From Crotophaga sulcirostris (lineage: Eukaryota; Chordata; Aves; Cuculiformes; Crotophagidae): a DNA stretch of 64,000 nt. Position numbers and translations under genes: made by a program. Below the pieces are notes generated by a model. That model saw only the letters and a program-made list of their open reading frames with translations. It was not told the DNA's origin and did no database searches. Shown here piece after piece: positions 46,400 through 58,465 of this stretch. Every line of letters starts with the position of its first letter. Position 1 is the first letter of the stretch. The DNA is taken from contig VYZB01000520.1 of the NCBI GenBank assembly GCA_013397455.1, positions 280,954 to 344,953 on the forward strand. Direction: 5' to 3'.

Positions 46400-48761
46400 T
46401 CTCATTAATCTGCACTTTGATAAGGTCCTGGAGAAGTAGAATTAATGACATCCTGCTGTAAATTATTCAAATCTCTGCCTGTGCACTGACTAGTTCTTTG
46501 GAGAAACATGCAAGTGATACTGAATCTTTTACTGCCTTAGAGAATAACTGCAGTGATCCAGAGACTGAAATTTGCTCATCTGTATTGTGGACCATGTGAA
46601 TCTGCCTAACAGCAGGCAGACATTCTTTTTTTTATTTTTCTGCATATAATTTTACTCCACAAAGTATTCCACTCATCCAAAAGCTGGTTTTCCTATTCCT
46701 TCTTTCTCTTCATTGGGCCCCACACAGCGTACTGAGAGCTAAGCACCTAGACTAACTTGGTGACATTAACTTCATTTGGTCCACAAAGCTTTCCTGGCTG
46801 CTCATGTTTCCCTTGTGTCATGTCAGCCTCATCAAATCCTATTTTTCCTCTTGGCTCCTTTCTGTCAGCCTGCATTCCTTTGATTGTTGTCTCTTCAGCC
46901 ATATCTCATCCCATGCAGTGCTTTCAATTCTTGTTACCAACATTACTTCTCCTGTGAGGATTATAAATCCTGCTCCTGGTGCAGCAAAACTATGTGGATT
47001 TCATGTCCAGGACAACCTTTCTCCATGAAAAAGAAAAATGAGTATGTCCCTCTTACATTTTAAGATCTCTTCTAGAAATTCATGGACTTGAATGTCAGAG
47101 GGGCTATTAGGATTTCTGGTACAGTCCTATACAACAACTCACAGAATTGCTTCCTCAGTCATCCCTCCATCCAGTTGAATAAGCTGTGATTAAAAGGTAT
47201 CTTATATCAGTTTACAGGAAATGATACATCTAGTGGTGGAGAGTTTTCCACATCCTTTAACCTTCATTGATTAAATGTTTATCAAGTGTTCAGCTGGGAG
47301 TCTAACTCCTACTCATGACTTTCATAACTGTTTCTTAGACATAAGAAAAATAGTCTGTTCTATTTTCAAGAAGGAGTCTTCTGTGTAAAAACGCATACCA
47401 TAACCACATCACTTGGAAATTTTTGTCAGGTCAAAGCAAATCCTTATGCATGACAAGTTAACTCTAATCTCTTTTAAATTTTCCATTTTTTAAGTAAGTG
47501 TAATAACTGAATACAGTACAGACCACTGTCTCAGTGTTGTGCACGGTGTCATCCTGCCTGAAAACTTCTGTTTTCTGTACTTAGGAATTGTGCTAACCAT
47601 TGTTGCAGTAGGTTTCTATTGAGACTTAATGTTCAACAGAGAAAAGCACAAGTAAAGCCAATTGGAAATATAGGGAGAAGATAAACTTCCTGCAGTGGAC
47701 TTCAGGATTGACCAATGTCAACTGGTAGACTTCCTTGTTTAAGGAGTGTTTTCTCCTCAGCACTGTATCATGCTCAGGTTCTACTGATAATTTCTACTGA
47801 TAGGAGAAGGTCCTTTACTTTGGTTGCATATGACTTTAAGGCTGCTCTGCAGCTCTGGATGCCAGTGAGTACTGCAGCACAGGAAGGGATGGCTGCCCAG
47901 GGACTCTACCTCACCTATCATACCTATCCACCTGGGGATCTCTATAATATAATTTAGTAAACATTATGCAGTAATCCTGTGCTGAGTTGCATTTTGGTAC
48001 ACAGCATGTGTGCTGCCTAGGCTGCTTCTTAGCAGTTTGCAAAGCACTGCTATCCCTTTTTCCAGCCCATAGCAGAGTGATAATAAGGAAGAGGTCCACA
48101 AACTTTATCTCTATTCCTCTCCTTCCCACAACTTTTGGATTCTTACCAATAAAAAGAGAAGCTTACTTTTTATTCTTAATGGCCCATTTTTACTGGAAAA
48201 AGTGGTCAAAAATTTTCACTTTGCTGTTCCAAAACAGTCTTTGAAACCAACCATTTATGTATCTAGAAGATGCTGCGTCAGTGCCTTTGGAGTGCTCAGT
48301 GTTCTGCAGCCCACAAGAATACTGCTGTTTGCTGAGCTCGTATTACTAAATTACATTAGCCTGTTTTAACAATGCAAAAATAGATTTCAGGGACTTTGGT
48401 TAAAATCTTTTATGGCAATTCGCCTTTGAAAATGCTACAGAATTGTAACAGCTTTTCATTTTGATTTGCTGGCAAGAATTTGACTGCCCTTTCTTTGGAA
48501 AACTGAAAGGCTGAATAGAAAATTGTTTTTCTGATGCAGCAGATGCTTTTTGTGACTGTAGTAAAAGCTGATTGGTATCAAGAAAGGATGTTATATGTAA
48601 ACGTCACACCTCTACAGGCCCCTAGCCTTCACTGAGACACTCATGCCACACTCTGAACCCATTGGAATCAACAGGCTTATCTACATGGTACATACTGCAA
48701 AATAGAGAGCTCAGAGCAGACACTGTCAGCCTCCAATTATTTCTCTTAAGTTTTTTAGATG

Positions 48762-48793
48762 TCCAAATTAAGTATCATCCAAATTAAGTATCA
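48762..48793. repeat. Perfect 16-bp tandem duplication
   Basis: The unit tccaaattaagtatca occurs twice, back to back (48,762-48,777 and 48,778-48,793). It must be a recent slippage event because the copies are identical. Confidence 0.9.
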
Positions 48794-48815
48794 TGTTCAC
48801 TTCCATCCTTTCTGC

Positions 48816-48880
48816 AATGTATGCATGCATGTGTATATTCACATATAAACACACATATGTGTATGTACATGTGTATTATT
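48816..48880. repeat. Degenerate alternating TG/CA/TA tract
   Basis: Alternating purine-pyrimidine sequence such as atgtatgcatgcatgtgta and cacacatatgtgtatgtac. A degenerate dinucleotide microsatellite. Confidence 0.75.
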
Positions 48881-49803
48881 CGTGTGCCTTCAGCTTATTC
48901 TCAGTAGTCTAGTTTCTATTTGGCTAGGACTTGTGACTGCTATCTCACTGTTAATTTAGTGTTGTCCAGAGGACATCATTGTCCAAACTGAAATATCCTT
49001 TTTCTTTCTATTCCCCAAATGGATGCAGGAGTACTCTAGGGAATAAGGCCTGAGAACTGCTAGCATGTTAGTGGATAGTAGTTTCTAAGCAAGCTTTCTG
49101 AGAAGCAAAATAAAAGACACTGTTATACTTCCGAGAGTACGGCAGGAGAGGAAGGAGTCATTACACAAACTATTGCTGCTTTTTACTGAAACTCTGGAAA
49201 TCACTGATGTTTTGAATTGCTAGCTCTGTACCAACTAATATAAACTTAAGCTAAACATAGATGTTTTGATAACTGCCTATTTGCTAGTGGTTTCTGCTCT
49301 TGCAGTTTAAGATTGCTATTCATTCGTTCATTTAAACACTCCTTTTTCTCCTGCAGCCTTTTTTTGTCTTCTTTTACTAAAGCATTTAAATCTAAGAACT
49401 TGTATTTGCCATAATTGAGTTTAAATGTTAATTTTCCCAATTTCCTGAAATGTATGGTTAACGGAAGTCTCATATATTAAGCAATAATGTTATTATTTTT
49501 ACACTGGAACAAGAGAAAATGCTCATTCAGTTTCCATTTCAAGTAATGGAAGCTACCCATTTTGCTTAACTACAAACACACTCCTCATTTTCTCTATCAA
49601 CCTGATGAAATTCCTCTGAAATCCCCACATAACTTTACATAAGACTCCCTTTTGCCTGATGCTGACCACAGAGGTACCTGACACTTTTCTTACTCATTAC
49701 TCTCTCAGTCCCTTTTTTTGCTTGAAATTTATCTTAGATTATTAAATCCTTTATTTTCTTAGATTATTATTAAAAATATTTTCTACTCAGTTTGTCAGCT
49801 TAG

Positions 49804-49854
49804 AAACACAGAAATGGAAGGATCTCTGCCATAACCTAGTTTAGTCCCTTGCTG
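49804..49854 (-). mobile_element. Possible old CR1 3' end relic
   Basis: The plus-strand reading aaacacagaaatggaagga, then cctagtttagtcccttgctgc, resembles a decayed antisense CR1 3' end of the older type (acagaa..ggaagg..tctag..agtccc.tgct). It is short and diverged. I would accept it only if a repeat search agrees. Confidence 0.33.
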
Positions 49855-52800
49855 CCGTTATAAGAACCAGCTTGTATAACACTCCTAGCTAGCCAGCCAC
49901 GCTGCTGAAATTGCCGTCTCTTTTGCTCAAGGAGTTTTGAATTATCCAGGATCCCAGTCATGCATGCGACGGTTCTTCCCTTGTTCCTCTATACTGTCTT
50001 TGGAGTCGTTCCTTGCAGCTAGTTTCTGGCTTCACAGAAGAAAAGAAAAAAAGTCTTCATGTGCTTAAGAATGCTTCTTTATACAGGACTCTAGGTCCTA
50101 TGAATTTATCACAAAATAACATAGGTTTTACTCATAGGTACCTTCCTTGCATAAACTTATACCCTCCCTCTGCCTGTTGTGACAGGCCAGATGTGGCCCT
50201 GTTGCTATTTCACCTTTTCTAGGGGACAGAGCAGTTCCAACAGTCTCTGTAAGTGCACAGTGGTTTTGTTTGGTTTTCGTGCTGGTCACACACAGGGGAA
50301 GGCTCCTTTAAATAGGGCTGGCAGAAGTCCACGCTGTCCCTCACTATGGGAGCAATTAACTCTATTATACAGATAACCAAGCTCATAGAAATGAGGTATG
50401 GGTACCATTACATGCTGCTCCAACATTTGTTTAATTGCTAAAGTACTTGTTTATGCACTGCTTTGCTGGAAGAAAATGCATTAAACTATAAAACAATGAT
50501 CTGTCAGGTATAAAACCTGCAACCTTGGGTGGATCATTACAGGGATTAGATCAGAAGAGTTTAAGAAACTTTGTCGTATATCAAATGTTTGAGACCTTAG
50601 CTTCATCTTGCAGTTAGCTATAAGGCATTTTTGTGGCCTGTCAGCATGCAGACAGTATTTACATATTTTTATCAGCTAATAATTGGAGTTTTTTATCATC
50701 TGTGTTTTCTGTCTTCTTGAATTACACTATATCACATTGTTCCTAAGAAACTGCAGCCTTGCCATGTTAACAGACATTACTATGTTACCTAAAATCATCT
50801 GATTTACTTCCTTGCAGTTGTTTGGTAGAACAATGAAATTAATGAATTGTGTTCAAGCCAGTGGCAGCTTTGAATGCATTTTAGCTGGCAGAGATATCAA
50901 CAGAAAATTTTATGGTAGATGTGAGTGTGTAAATATGTATAATGCAATGGAGGTTTAACTGATCAATATAATACAAAGAAGCTATAGCATATGTTATTTC
51001 TCATCAAGCTAAAACTGCAGAAGAGTATGTAAGTGATATACACAGGTAAAAATGAAAAATGGTCAATAGTTTGTGGTTTCTCCTATATGTTTCTTTCCGA
51101 GCTAGCCTCGTTTGCCACATGCCTGTTTCTGGAGGCTTGGATATAACCAGTGAAATCACCCCTAATAGCTGCTGCTCAAGTTCATATGGAAATTCAAATA
51201 TGAAACTTGTTGCATGTTCAATACCTGCATTTCACAATTATTTCTGGAGAAAAGTAGGAGAAAGCTGCAAGGTCCTTTCAGTAATGGTCATTCTTCGTCA
51301 TTCCACAGAACAAATTTTAGCAAGGTTTATGAAGTTTTAGGGATATTGAAACCACTGTACCCTAGATAAAAGCCATCTCTGGTTAAATCCTTAGTAAATT
51401 AAAAAATATTCATTCTTGCAAACATGTGGCAAACTTGCATCTTAAATTTTGTGTGTGAAAAACGTGATAGCCTTTGTACATATCTCTAGTGAGGTAGACT
51501 GGTCTGCTGTACGTTTATTGGGTTAACCACAGAATTTTAATTGGTACGAGACATATTTAAAAATTTTCTGCTTTATGATTTCTGATAAACATTTGTGTAG
51601 CTTAGGTGAATGTAATCAGGAGATCTTACCCACATCATGTGGCCACTGCATCTCCTTTAGCATAAGCTTTTGTTTATGGCTGAAAGTTCTTCATTAGCAG
51701 TCTATTATGTTTGCCGTGTGTTACCTTTGTTATTGTGTATTTAGATGCCAAAATTAAAAAAAGTGGGAATAGTGGTATACTTACTTGCTAGAGTAATTAT
51801 GACTTTATAAGTAAGTTCAAGTTTCTGGAAAATAGAACGTGATCTCAAGTCTAAACAAAATGTCTAAAGTAGAAGTTTTTGTTTAAGGCTATGTTACTAT
51901 GTGGTTTTTTAATACTGATTGCTCTTGGGAAAGTTGATGTAGAATTTATTTCTAACAGGAATGTGCACTTTCCCATCTCTATGGTATTCATTTCTTCCAG
52001 ACCTCTTAAGGAACGGGACTTGAAATCTATTAGTCCTTGAAGGTTTAAGTATAAAATACCATTTTAAAGGTATCTAAAGACAGCTATTGACACTAACAGT
52101 ATTTGGAATGGCAGAAGATGGTACGGTCATTTATAGAGAAGGGCAAAATATGACAATATCTGTTTTAAATTATTATATGGTCTCATTAGAATCTGTTGTT
52201 TTAAATCTCATGTGAAGACTCTAAGCTTATTGTTGAAACTCCAACAGGCTTCTGAAATGTCCAAATAATTTTTCATGTTGGTCTATCACTTAAATATTGA
52301 TCCTGGCTGCATCTGACACTTTGAAATCTAGTGAGTTCACAGCCCAAGGTTGTGTAGCTGCCGGCTATTTCTTCCAATATCTCATAATTTTCATGGTTGG
52401 TTTTAAAACCACCTATATCTATTTCTCATTTTAGGTCAGATGACCTTGGACCATCAAACTGTAAGCTGCTGTTAAAATGGATTGTCCTTCAACTTGCACA
52501 GTGACTTTCTCAGAACTTTCAGTATTGAGGATGGGCCACTTTGCTCAGTGTGATGAACTTTCTTTGACTGTATCTTTCAATTGCACAGATACAAGCTTTA
52601 AAAATTCATTACAGATTTTCTTCAATCAAAAAATAAAAACCTGCACACACAACTCCAGTTCTGAACGATTTTTACCATCTTTTTCCGCCTCCAATCACAG
52701 TACTTTTTTTAGAGAAAGTAAAACGGTCCAGAAATAGCAATACTCGGTATAAACTGTGAATTTTGGGTTGATAAAGGATCCCAGATACTCCTTACAGTTG

Positions 52801-55800
52801 AACAACTAATTCAAACACTTTTGGGGAGGTTAAACAGTAACTAGGGAATACTATCACACATACCTGAGGCTTTTCTGCTCCTATAAGCTTCTTGCTATGT
52901 TTTTATAACAACTACATATGCATTGAGCTGCTTCTGTTAACAGAAATCTATCTCTGCTACCTGGGAGCTACTTGGACTTCATGGCTTCTGAGAGGTCTCT
53001 GACACAAAAGTTGGAGATGCTCCATCTGCTATAAAAGCTTCTAATTGAAGTGCTGGAGCTACAGGGGAAAACCTCTAGACCTGGAACATGGTTTTGGATC
53101 TCACTTCTTAGTGAGATCATTCCTGATCTACATAACAGGGACTTCCTTACACAGAAACAGACCTTTTTGGATCTGTTTGAACCAATTTTTCCTGTGTCAC
53201 AATATGAACCTCTAGAAACAGGCTGCTCTGTACACAAAACTACTTCCCCTAGACTGCTCATCATTGCAGTGGAGAAAGTAAATTTTTAGATTGACCTAAA
53301 GAAGTTGAGATGCAGTTTTAAAGTGGCATAGGCTGAGAAAATGAGAAAATACATCTCAATAATATTTTAAATAATAGTGAGATTTTAAATTATTTTAGGA
53401 AAACTCATACACTATCCCTCCATACCTTCTTCCAAGGTAATAGATCAAGTGTGCTGTGAGTGCTGCTCCCTAAATTCTGCATGCTTTGCCAGCTACAAAA
53501 GGTAGATGAAATGAGATATCATACTTAGACATTTGTGCAAGACAGTGCTGATTAAAGAAATTTTAACCGACAAGATATTAGTGGCCATTGCTTTGGATGT
53601 TCCTTCTCAGCCTGTCCTACCACAATCAGTCGAACCATAACCTGAATACATGACCTTTAGGAAAACAGAATTTAATTGCTCACCTATTAATGACTTATCA
53701 GTCACAGATTTTTAGGTGGAGTGAGCTGTTAGGAGGCCAAAGTCAATAAAGAATTTCTCATACTGTTGTTTGGATGTCAAAAGCACAAAGGTTACAGTGA
53801 AAGTGTGTGTGAGACTGTACAGGCCAGCTGGTGACCACAGTATTTTTCTCAGAGAAGGAATCCTTAACATTGCTGCCTTCCAGAATTGGTTTTTGCAGTG
53901 ATGAAGCAGTCCTTCAGAAGCAGCATAAGGAAGATAGCCCAAGGCATAGCCTTTTTTCTATGCTGCCAAAAATACAAAAATTACTTAAATAACCTTGTGA
54001 AGGGCATCATCTATGCTTTGATATGTTTATTACATTTCAAATTGAGTCAGGAAGTAAATCATGACTGATATTTTGTTATGTATTGATTGGCAGCCTCAAT
54101 TGATTTCTATATATCTGTCTTTGTGGCAATTCATATTTGCACAATTTTAGATCATGGGATTCTGTTCAACTAGAAATGATTTTTAAAGCTTGTGTTTTTT
54201 TCCTCTAGATTTTAGTACCTTAAAAACCAAGTTATCTTCTATTATATGAATGGGTATTTCAAGAACAACAAACATTACAGGAAGCTCATATCTCTGTAAT
54301 CAGTTTTCAAAGTATTAGCTTAGAAATATAATGCAGTGCAAAACCAATAATCACCATCATCATCATAAAACATAATATATTAAGGAAGAGAGTCCATTCA
54401 TATAGCCTAATGAACTAGCATTTATGGCTGCTGTTCTGCTTGTTGCCTTGATAGTCTTGCATATGTTGTATAGTTTACAAAGAGGTTAATGCAATCATTT
54501 CTTCCTCCAAATAAATAGAAACTGGTGGACATGTGACTTAGGGATTTACTTTCCCAGTATGCTAAGAAAGCAGTTTTAAAAACCTGTTGCTGCTGTGAAG
54601 ATACTGTTATTGTATCTTTACTTCTTAATTTAATTTAGATTATTTAAATAATCCCCATCATGAAAAATGCTGTGAAACATACAACTTCCTTTATTGACCC
54701 CAAATGACATCAGGTCTTTGACCTGACATTGCTTAATTCATGTTCATTAGTGAGAGAACATAAAAGACTTGAAAATATTAAAGTCTGTTAAACTAGACCA
54801 GCCTAATAAGGTTGTGTATAAATTATAGAAGACTGAAACCTATAACTAGTGAGAAGTTAAAATTACTGGGAGAGCAACATTTGTCTGTGGCAAATTTTCA
54901 GAAAAATCTCAACTCTCTTTTTATTTTTGTAACCTGTACTAACAGAAAGTGGGAACATATATCTAGTTTCTTATAGCTTAAAGAAAAGCTCCTGCACAGA
55001 CCCTTCACTGAGAAGAAAACTGGTAAACTATTCATGTGGCATAAGAAAAATCAATTAACCCATGCAAAAAAAAAAATCATTTCCTGATAATCTACTGCTT
55101 TTTATTTAAAACAAATAACCTTCCTGTTCATCAAACATAATTGAGAAAATCTATTATGCCAAAATTGTTCTAGGGAATTTTTTGTTCCTTCAGGGGTTCA
55201 AGTCCTTTTACACTAAGAAAAAAAAAAAGGGAAAAAAGCCCAACAGTCAGATGTGTGTCTGAGCTGAGACACATGAGAAGATGACTTTCAGCATGAATCT
55301 GTCCTGCCTGCCTTCTGTATAGCATCTGGACCATAGACATAAGGAATAAATTGTTTTCCTAGACACTTTGCGCTTCTGTCTACTGCTCTCAAACCAAACA
55401 AGAAAGTACAGTGGAATAAAAGACTGATCTTAAAATACTTTCATAAAGTTGCATAGTTGTATACATGCTACAAGATTAATTGCATAAATATATGTGTTGT
55501 ATACTTGTTCAGACTTTAGGAATACGAAAACCCGTGACTTCTCTCAGGATTCCTATGCAGTACAGAGTAGAAAGAAAACAGTGTAATAAAATGGTGTTAA
55601 AATGAATTAATTTCCACAGAGTGAGTGTAACTAAGTCTTTAGGTGTTTTTACTCATTTTCCTGTTTCCAGGATTAGACACTTCTGTAGAAAGAGAAGAGA
55701 AATTAATATCAAAAGCAGCTCTTAAGTTTTTATCTTCATTTTATTGATCCTAAATAAGCGCAGTTTATTTGCAGGATGAATTTTGCTAAGTAGAAAAAGT

Positions 55801-56150
55801 CATGGCATTTATAAAGGTAATCTTGGAAAAATCTCATATTTTGACTCATAGTCAGCAAGGAAGTTACTAAAACAGTCATAAGGGTTATGAATATTCCTTG
55901 CACAGGAGAAGGAATAAGAGACAACCTTGACCTTAAGTTGTCATGAAGTCATGGTATTTATTACAGAAGTATTTCACTTTATCTACGACAGTGGAAGAAA
56001 AGATGCTACTATGTTTTGATAGTTTTCTCACTTCATGAAAGGGAAGGGAGATGAGGGAGAAAAGAGATAGGAAAAAAAGAGGTAAAGTAGAATGAAAGTT
56101 CATATAGGGATGAAATTAATCCTTCTTTTTACTGTTTAATAATCTGACAC
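49855..56150. other. AT-rich non-coding block
   Basis: No gene or transposon recognised over about 6 kb. A short (ATC)n run is at about 54,350-54,366. Positions 53,050-53,289 hold an open frame with a protein-like composition but no recognisable family. Positions 50,625-50,700 may be a conserved non-coding element with a FOX-type TATTTAC. Confidence 0.5.
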
Positions 56151-56214
56151 TGGGGACTTGGACAAGTTGACCTCCAGAAATCCCTTCTATCCTCAACCAT
56201 TCTGTGACTTTCTG
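56151..56214 (+). mobile_element. CR1 LINE, very short 3' tail
   Basis: Plus-strand CR1 terminus reduced to about 64 bases: ggggacttggacaagttgac, then ctccagaaatcccttct, ending tcctcaaccattctgtgac. It is 5' truncated far into the 3' untranslated region. Confidence 0.85.
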
Positions 56215-57644
56215 TTTAAAAGTGAAGGACATAAAATTAGATTCATAATTTTCATTTTATATAACAACTTATTTTAAACTGATTTTATTTCCTTTTCAAT
56301 ATATTGATTGGATCAATAAGTATACCAGGTTAAAGACATGGTACATGTTTGGGGATTCTGAAAATATTTCCATCTAGAGTATTTTCTGGAATAACTCAAT
56401 TCAATGGAAATATAAGTAACCTACTATAATGATACATTTTAATCTATTTCAGAAGCATCTGCTTTTAGCTAGTATTGCCTGCTGGAATAGGCAAACCAGT
56501 GGTCTAAATCAATACAGCAATTTTTTTAAGACCCTTTAATACAGCAGCAAGGTGAGAGCTCATGTCCTTCAGCTTAGGTTACTTTTTGCATGTATTTAAC
56601 TTCTTCCCTATGTCCTGACTATGATAAATTATAGCACAGGGATGCTTACTTAAAAGTTTTAAAGATGACAATGAAATAAACCAGGGATGTTTTAGTGCAA
56701 TGTGGGTGGAGATAGAACTCATAAATGTCTATTCAGCCTAAATTCCTGCCTTTTGTTGCTTGTAAAAAAGGAGAAAGAGGATATGGAATTAATTGATTTA
56801 TTCTTGCGGGGACAAGAAAAGTCTCATTTCTAAGTCCATATATATGGACTTTATTTTTCCCCTGAGTCAGAGAACAATATAAGCTGGCTATTGAGGAGAG
56901 TTTATGCACACGTGTTTATATTGCTTAATAAACAATATTATATGTAGAGGAATCTAGCAGCTGTCCATATTTCCCTTCTATCCATAAATCTGCCACATCA
57001 CTGGATCTGACAAAGTGAAACTCTCTAGCTTTCAGTTTGTGCATAACACTGTTGCCAGACTTCATAAAGATATTTTATGGCCTGTTGAAGTGCTAAGATG
57101 CTAGACTTCATGAAAAATGAAGTCTCTAAATAGATTGGAGCTATATCACTTGAGGAGTCTAAAAAATATTACAGAGTCACAGCTATTAGTGACAGTACTG
57201 TGGAGAAATCTCCCACTGCTTATGACATAGTTCTTTTTAAAAATATCCAAACACACAGTGTCACTAACGAAGAGCAATTTTCACCCAGGCACTGACTTAT
57301 CGTATCTAGGTCGAGGCTGCTTGGGTTATTTAAGCTTCCTTTGTATGGCAAAAAGAGTAGTGGTAAGGGCTTTCTCATTTCCTTGGTCTCTGTGAAAGGT
57401 AGGATATGAGGTATGGTTATTCATCAGCACAAATTCACTGAAGCAAGAGCTGCTGTAGTCCCATGCTTTCTACTGCTCTCACTCGGAGATTTCTGGTTTT
57501 GGCTTGTACAGATACTAGTTCTACATCACTGGGCAATGAGCTGCTTCAGAAACATATGACCAAAAGTTCAAATCATCTTTTTCTTGAACTAGCTTCTGAA
57601 ATTTCCTTGTATGTAGTCATGTAAGTATCAAGACTTTCACAAGG
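56215..57644. other. Non-coding, nothing identified
   Basis: AT-rich sequence between two CR1 copies. No gene or further repeat recognised. Confidence 0.55.
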
Positions 57645-57693
57645 GAATCACTGAATCATAGAACAGTTTGGGCTGCAGTGCATCTTAAAGATC

Positions 57694-57701
57694 ATCTAGA
57701 T
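57694..57701. repeat. Left target-site duplication of hAT element
   Basis: ATCTAGAT, repeated exactly at 57,907-57,914 on the other side of the insertion. Eight bases is the hallmark length for hAT transposons. The sequence fits the nTCTAGAn preference known for Charlie/Buster-type hATs. Confidence 0.93.
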
Positions 57702-57906
57702 CAGGGGTGTCAAACTCCCGGCTCCTGCTGTTCTCCTGCTCCAGTAGCGTAAGGTGCATCACATACTCTGTACATGTGACCAGCGCTGGCAGGAGCGCAG
57801 GGGCAAGATGCTCGGCGATGCCAACAGGTAGAAACAAGGTGCCAGGCTGAATAAAACAAGGTGGAGGGCCGGATTCAACCCGAAGGCCGTGAGTTTGACA
57901 CCCCTG
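57702..57906. mobile_element. Non-autonomous hAT (Charlie-type) transposon, 205 bp
   Basis: A cut-and-paste DNA transposon with no coding capacity, mobilised in trans by a hAT transposase. The ends CAGGGGTGTCAAACTC (57,702-57,717) and GAGTTTGACACCCCTG (57,891-57,906) are perfect 16-bp inverted repeats, and the similarity continues inward with mismatches (cggc opposite gccg). An exact 8-bp duplication flanks it and splits a CR1 motif (gatcatctagatccaacc) that would be restored by removal. The subterminal gggccggattcaacccg is typical of Charlie-like hATs. The interior is much richer in G+C than the surroundings. With 205 bases it is a miniature derivative. No transposase source lies in this window. 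Confidence 0.93.
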
Positions 57907-57914
57907 ATCTAGAT
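57907..57914. repeat. Right target-site duplication of hAT element
   Basis: Second exact copy of ATCTAGAT. The CR1 sequence resumes immediately with ccaacc. Confidence 0.93.
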
Positions 57915-58185
57915 CCAACCTCCATGCCATGGGCAGGGACATCTTCCACTAGGTCAGGTTACTCAAAGCCTTGCCCAATCTGGTTTTGAACAACTTCAGG
58001 GATGGGGCTTCCTTGGCTTCTCTGGACAACCTATTCCAATGCCTCACCACTCTCACAGTAAAAAAATTCTTCCTAATATCTAGCCTAAATCTACCCTTTT
58101 TCAGCTTAAAACTGTTACTTCTCATCCTATCACTGCACTCCCTGATAAAGAGCCCCTTCCCAGCTTTCCTGTAGACCTCCTTTAA

Positions 58186-58419
58186 CTACTGGAAGGCTGC
58201 TATAAGGTCTCCCCTGAGCCTTCTCTTCTCTAGGCTGAACAAACCCAGTTCTTTCAGTCTGCCCTCATATGGGAAGTTCTCCAGTACTTGGATCATCTTT
58301 ATGGACCTCATCTGAACTTGCTCTAACAGATCCATGTCCTTCCTGGGCACAGGACTCCACAACTGAATGCAGTACTCCAGGTGAGATCTGATGAGAGCAG
58401 AGAGACAGATTGCCCTCAC
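58186..58419 (-). pseudogene. CR1 ORF2 C-terminal remnant
   Basis: Within the CR1 copy, the minus strand keeps a 77-codon open stretch of the polymerase protein's C-terminal region. It includes [40 protein letters not shown] and AAFQ. In CR1 this region follows the reverse-transcriptase domain and usually reads AAFQYLKG. Here the tyrosine codon has become TAG (58,186-58,188), and the next codons still encode Leu-Lys, so a single nonsense change ends the frame. The start is not a real initiation site: the frame simply opens inside the truncated ORF2. No function remains. Confidence 0.88.
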
Positions 58420-58465
58420 TCAACGTCCTGGTCACATTTCTTTTGATGCAGCCCAGGATAAGGGT

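Larger units (their letters stand above)
46400..49803. other. Non-coding, nothing identified
   Basis: AT-rich with a pyrimidine-rich interval at about 46,680-46,970 that I could not assign. Positions 48,330-48,600 read like a conserved non-coding element. No gene recognised. Confidence 0.5.
57645..58465 (-). mobile_element. CR1 LINE, 3' half, interrupted by a hAT element
   Basis: This is the best-preserved CR1 in the window. On the plus strand it starts at the reversed tail (gaatcactgaatcatagaac). It continues through aaagatcatctag, ccatgggcagggacatcttc, ttgaacaacttcagggatgg, ctctcacagtaaaaaaattc and ttcttcctaatatctagcc, and ends in ORF2 at gatgcagcccaggataaggg. About 610 bases of CR1 remain once the 205-bp insertion and one copy of its 8-bp duplication are removed. 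The 5' part is missing, the usual result of incomplete reverse transcription. Similarity to the common bird CR1 consensus is high by eye, so this copy is younger than the others here. Confidence 0.96.

Noticed and set aside
55196..55206. GGTTCAAGTCC, a perfect tRNA B-box word
   Set aside because: No A box at the right distance upstream and no acceptor or anticodon stem can be formed.
57685..57942. 85-codon minus-strand ORF across the hAT element
   Set aside because: It runs through CR1 sequence, both transposon ends and the target duplications, so it is an accidental frame and not a gene.
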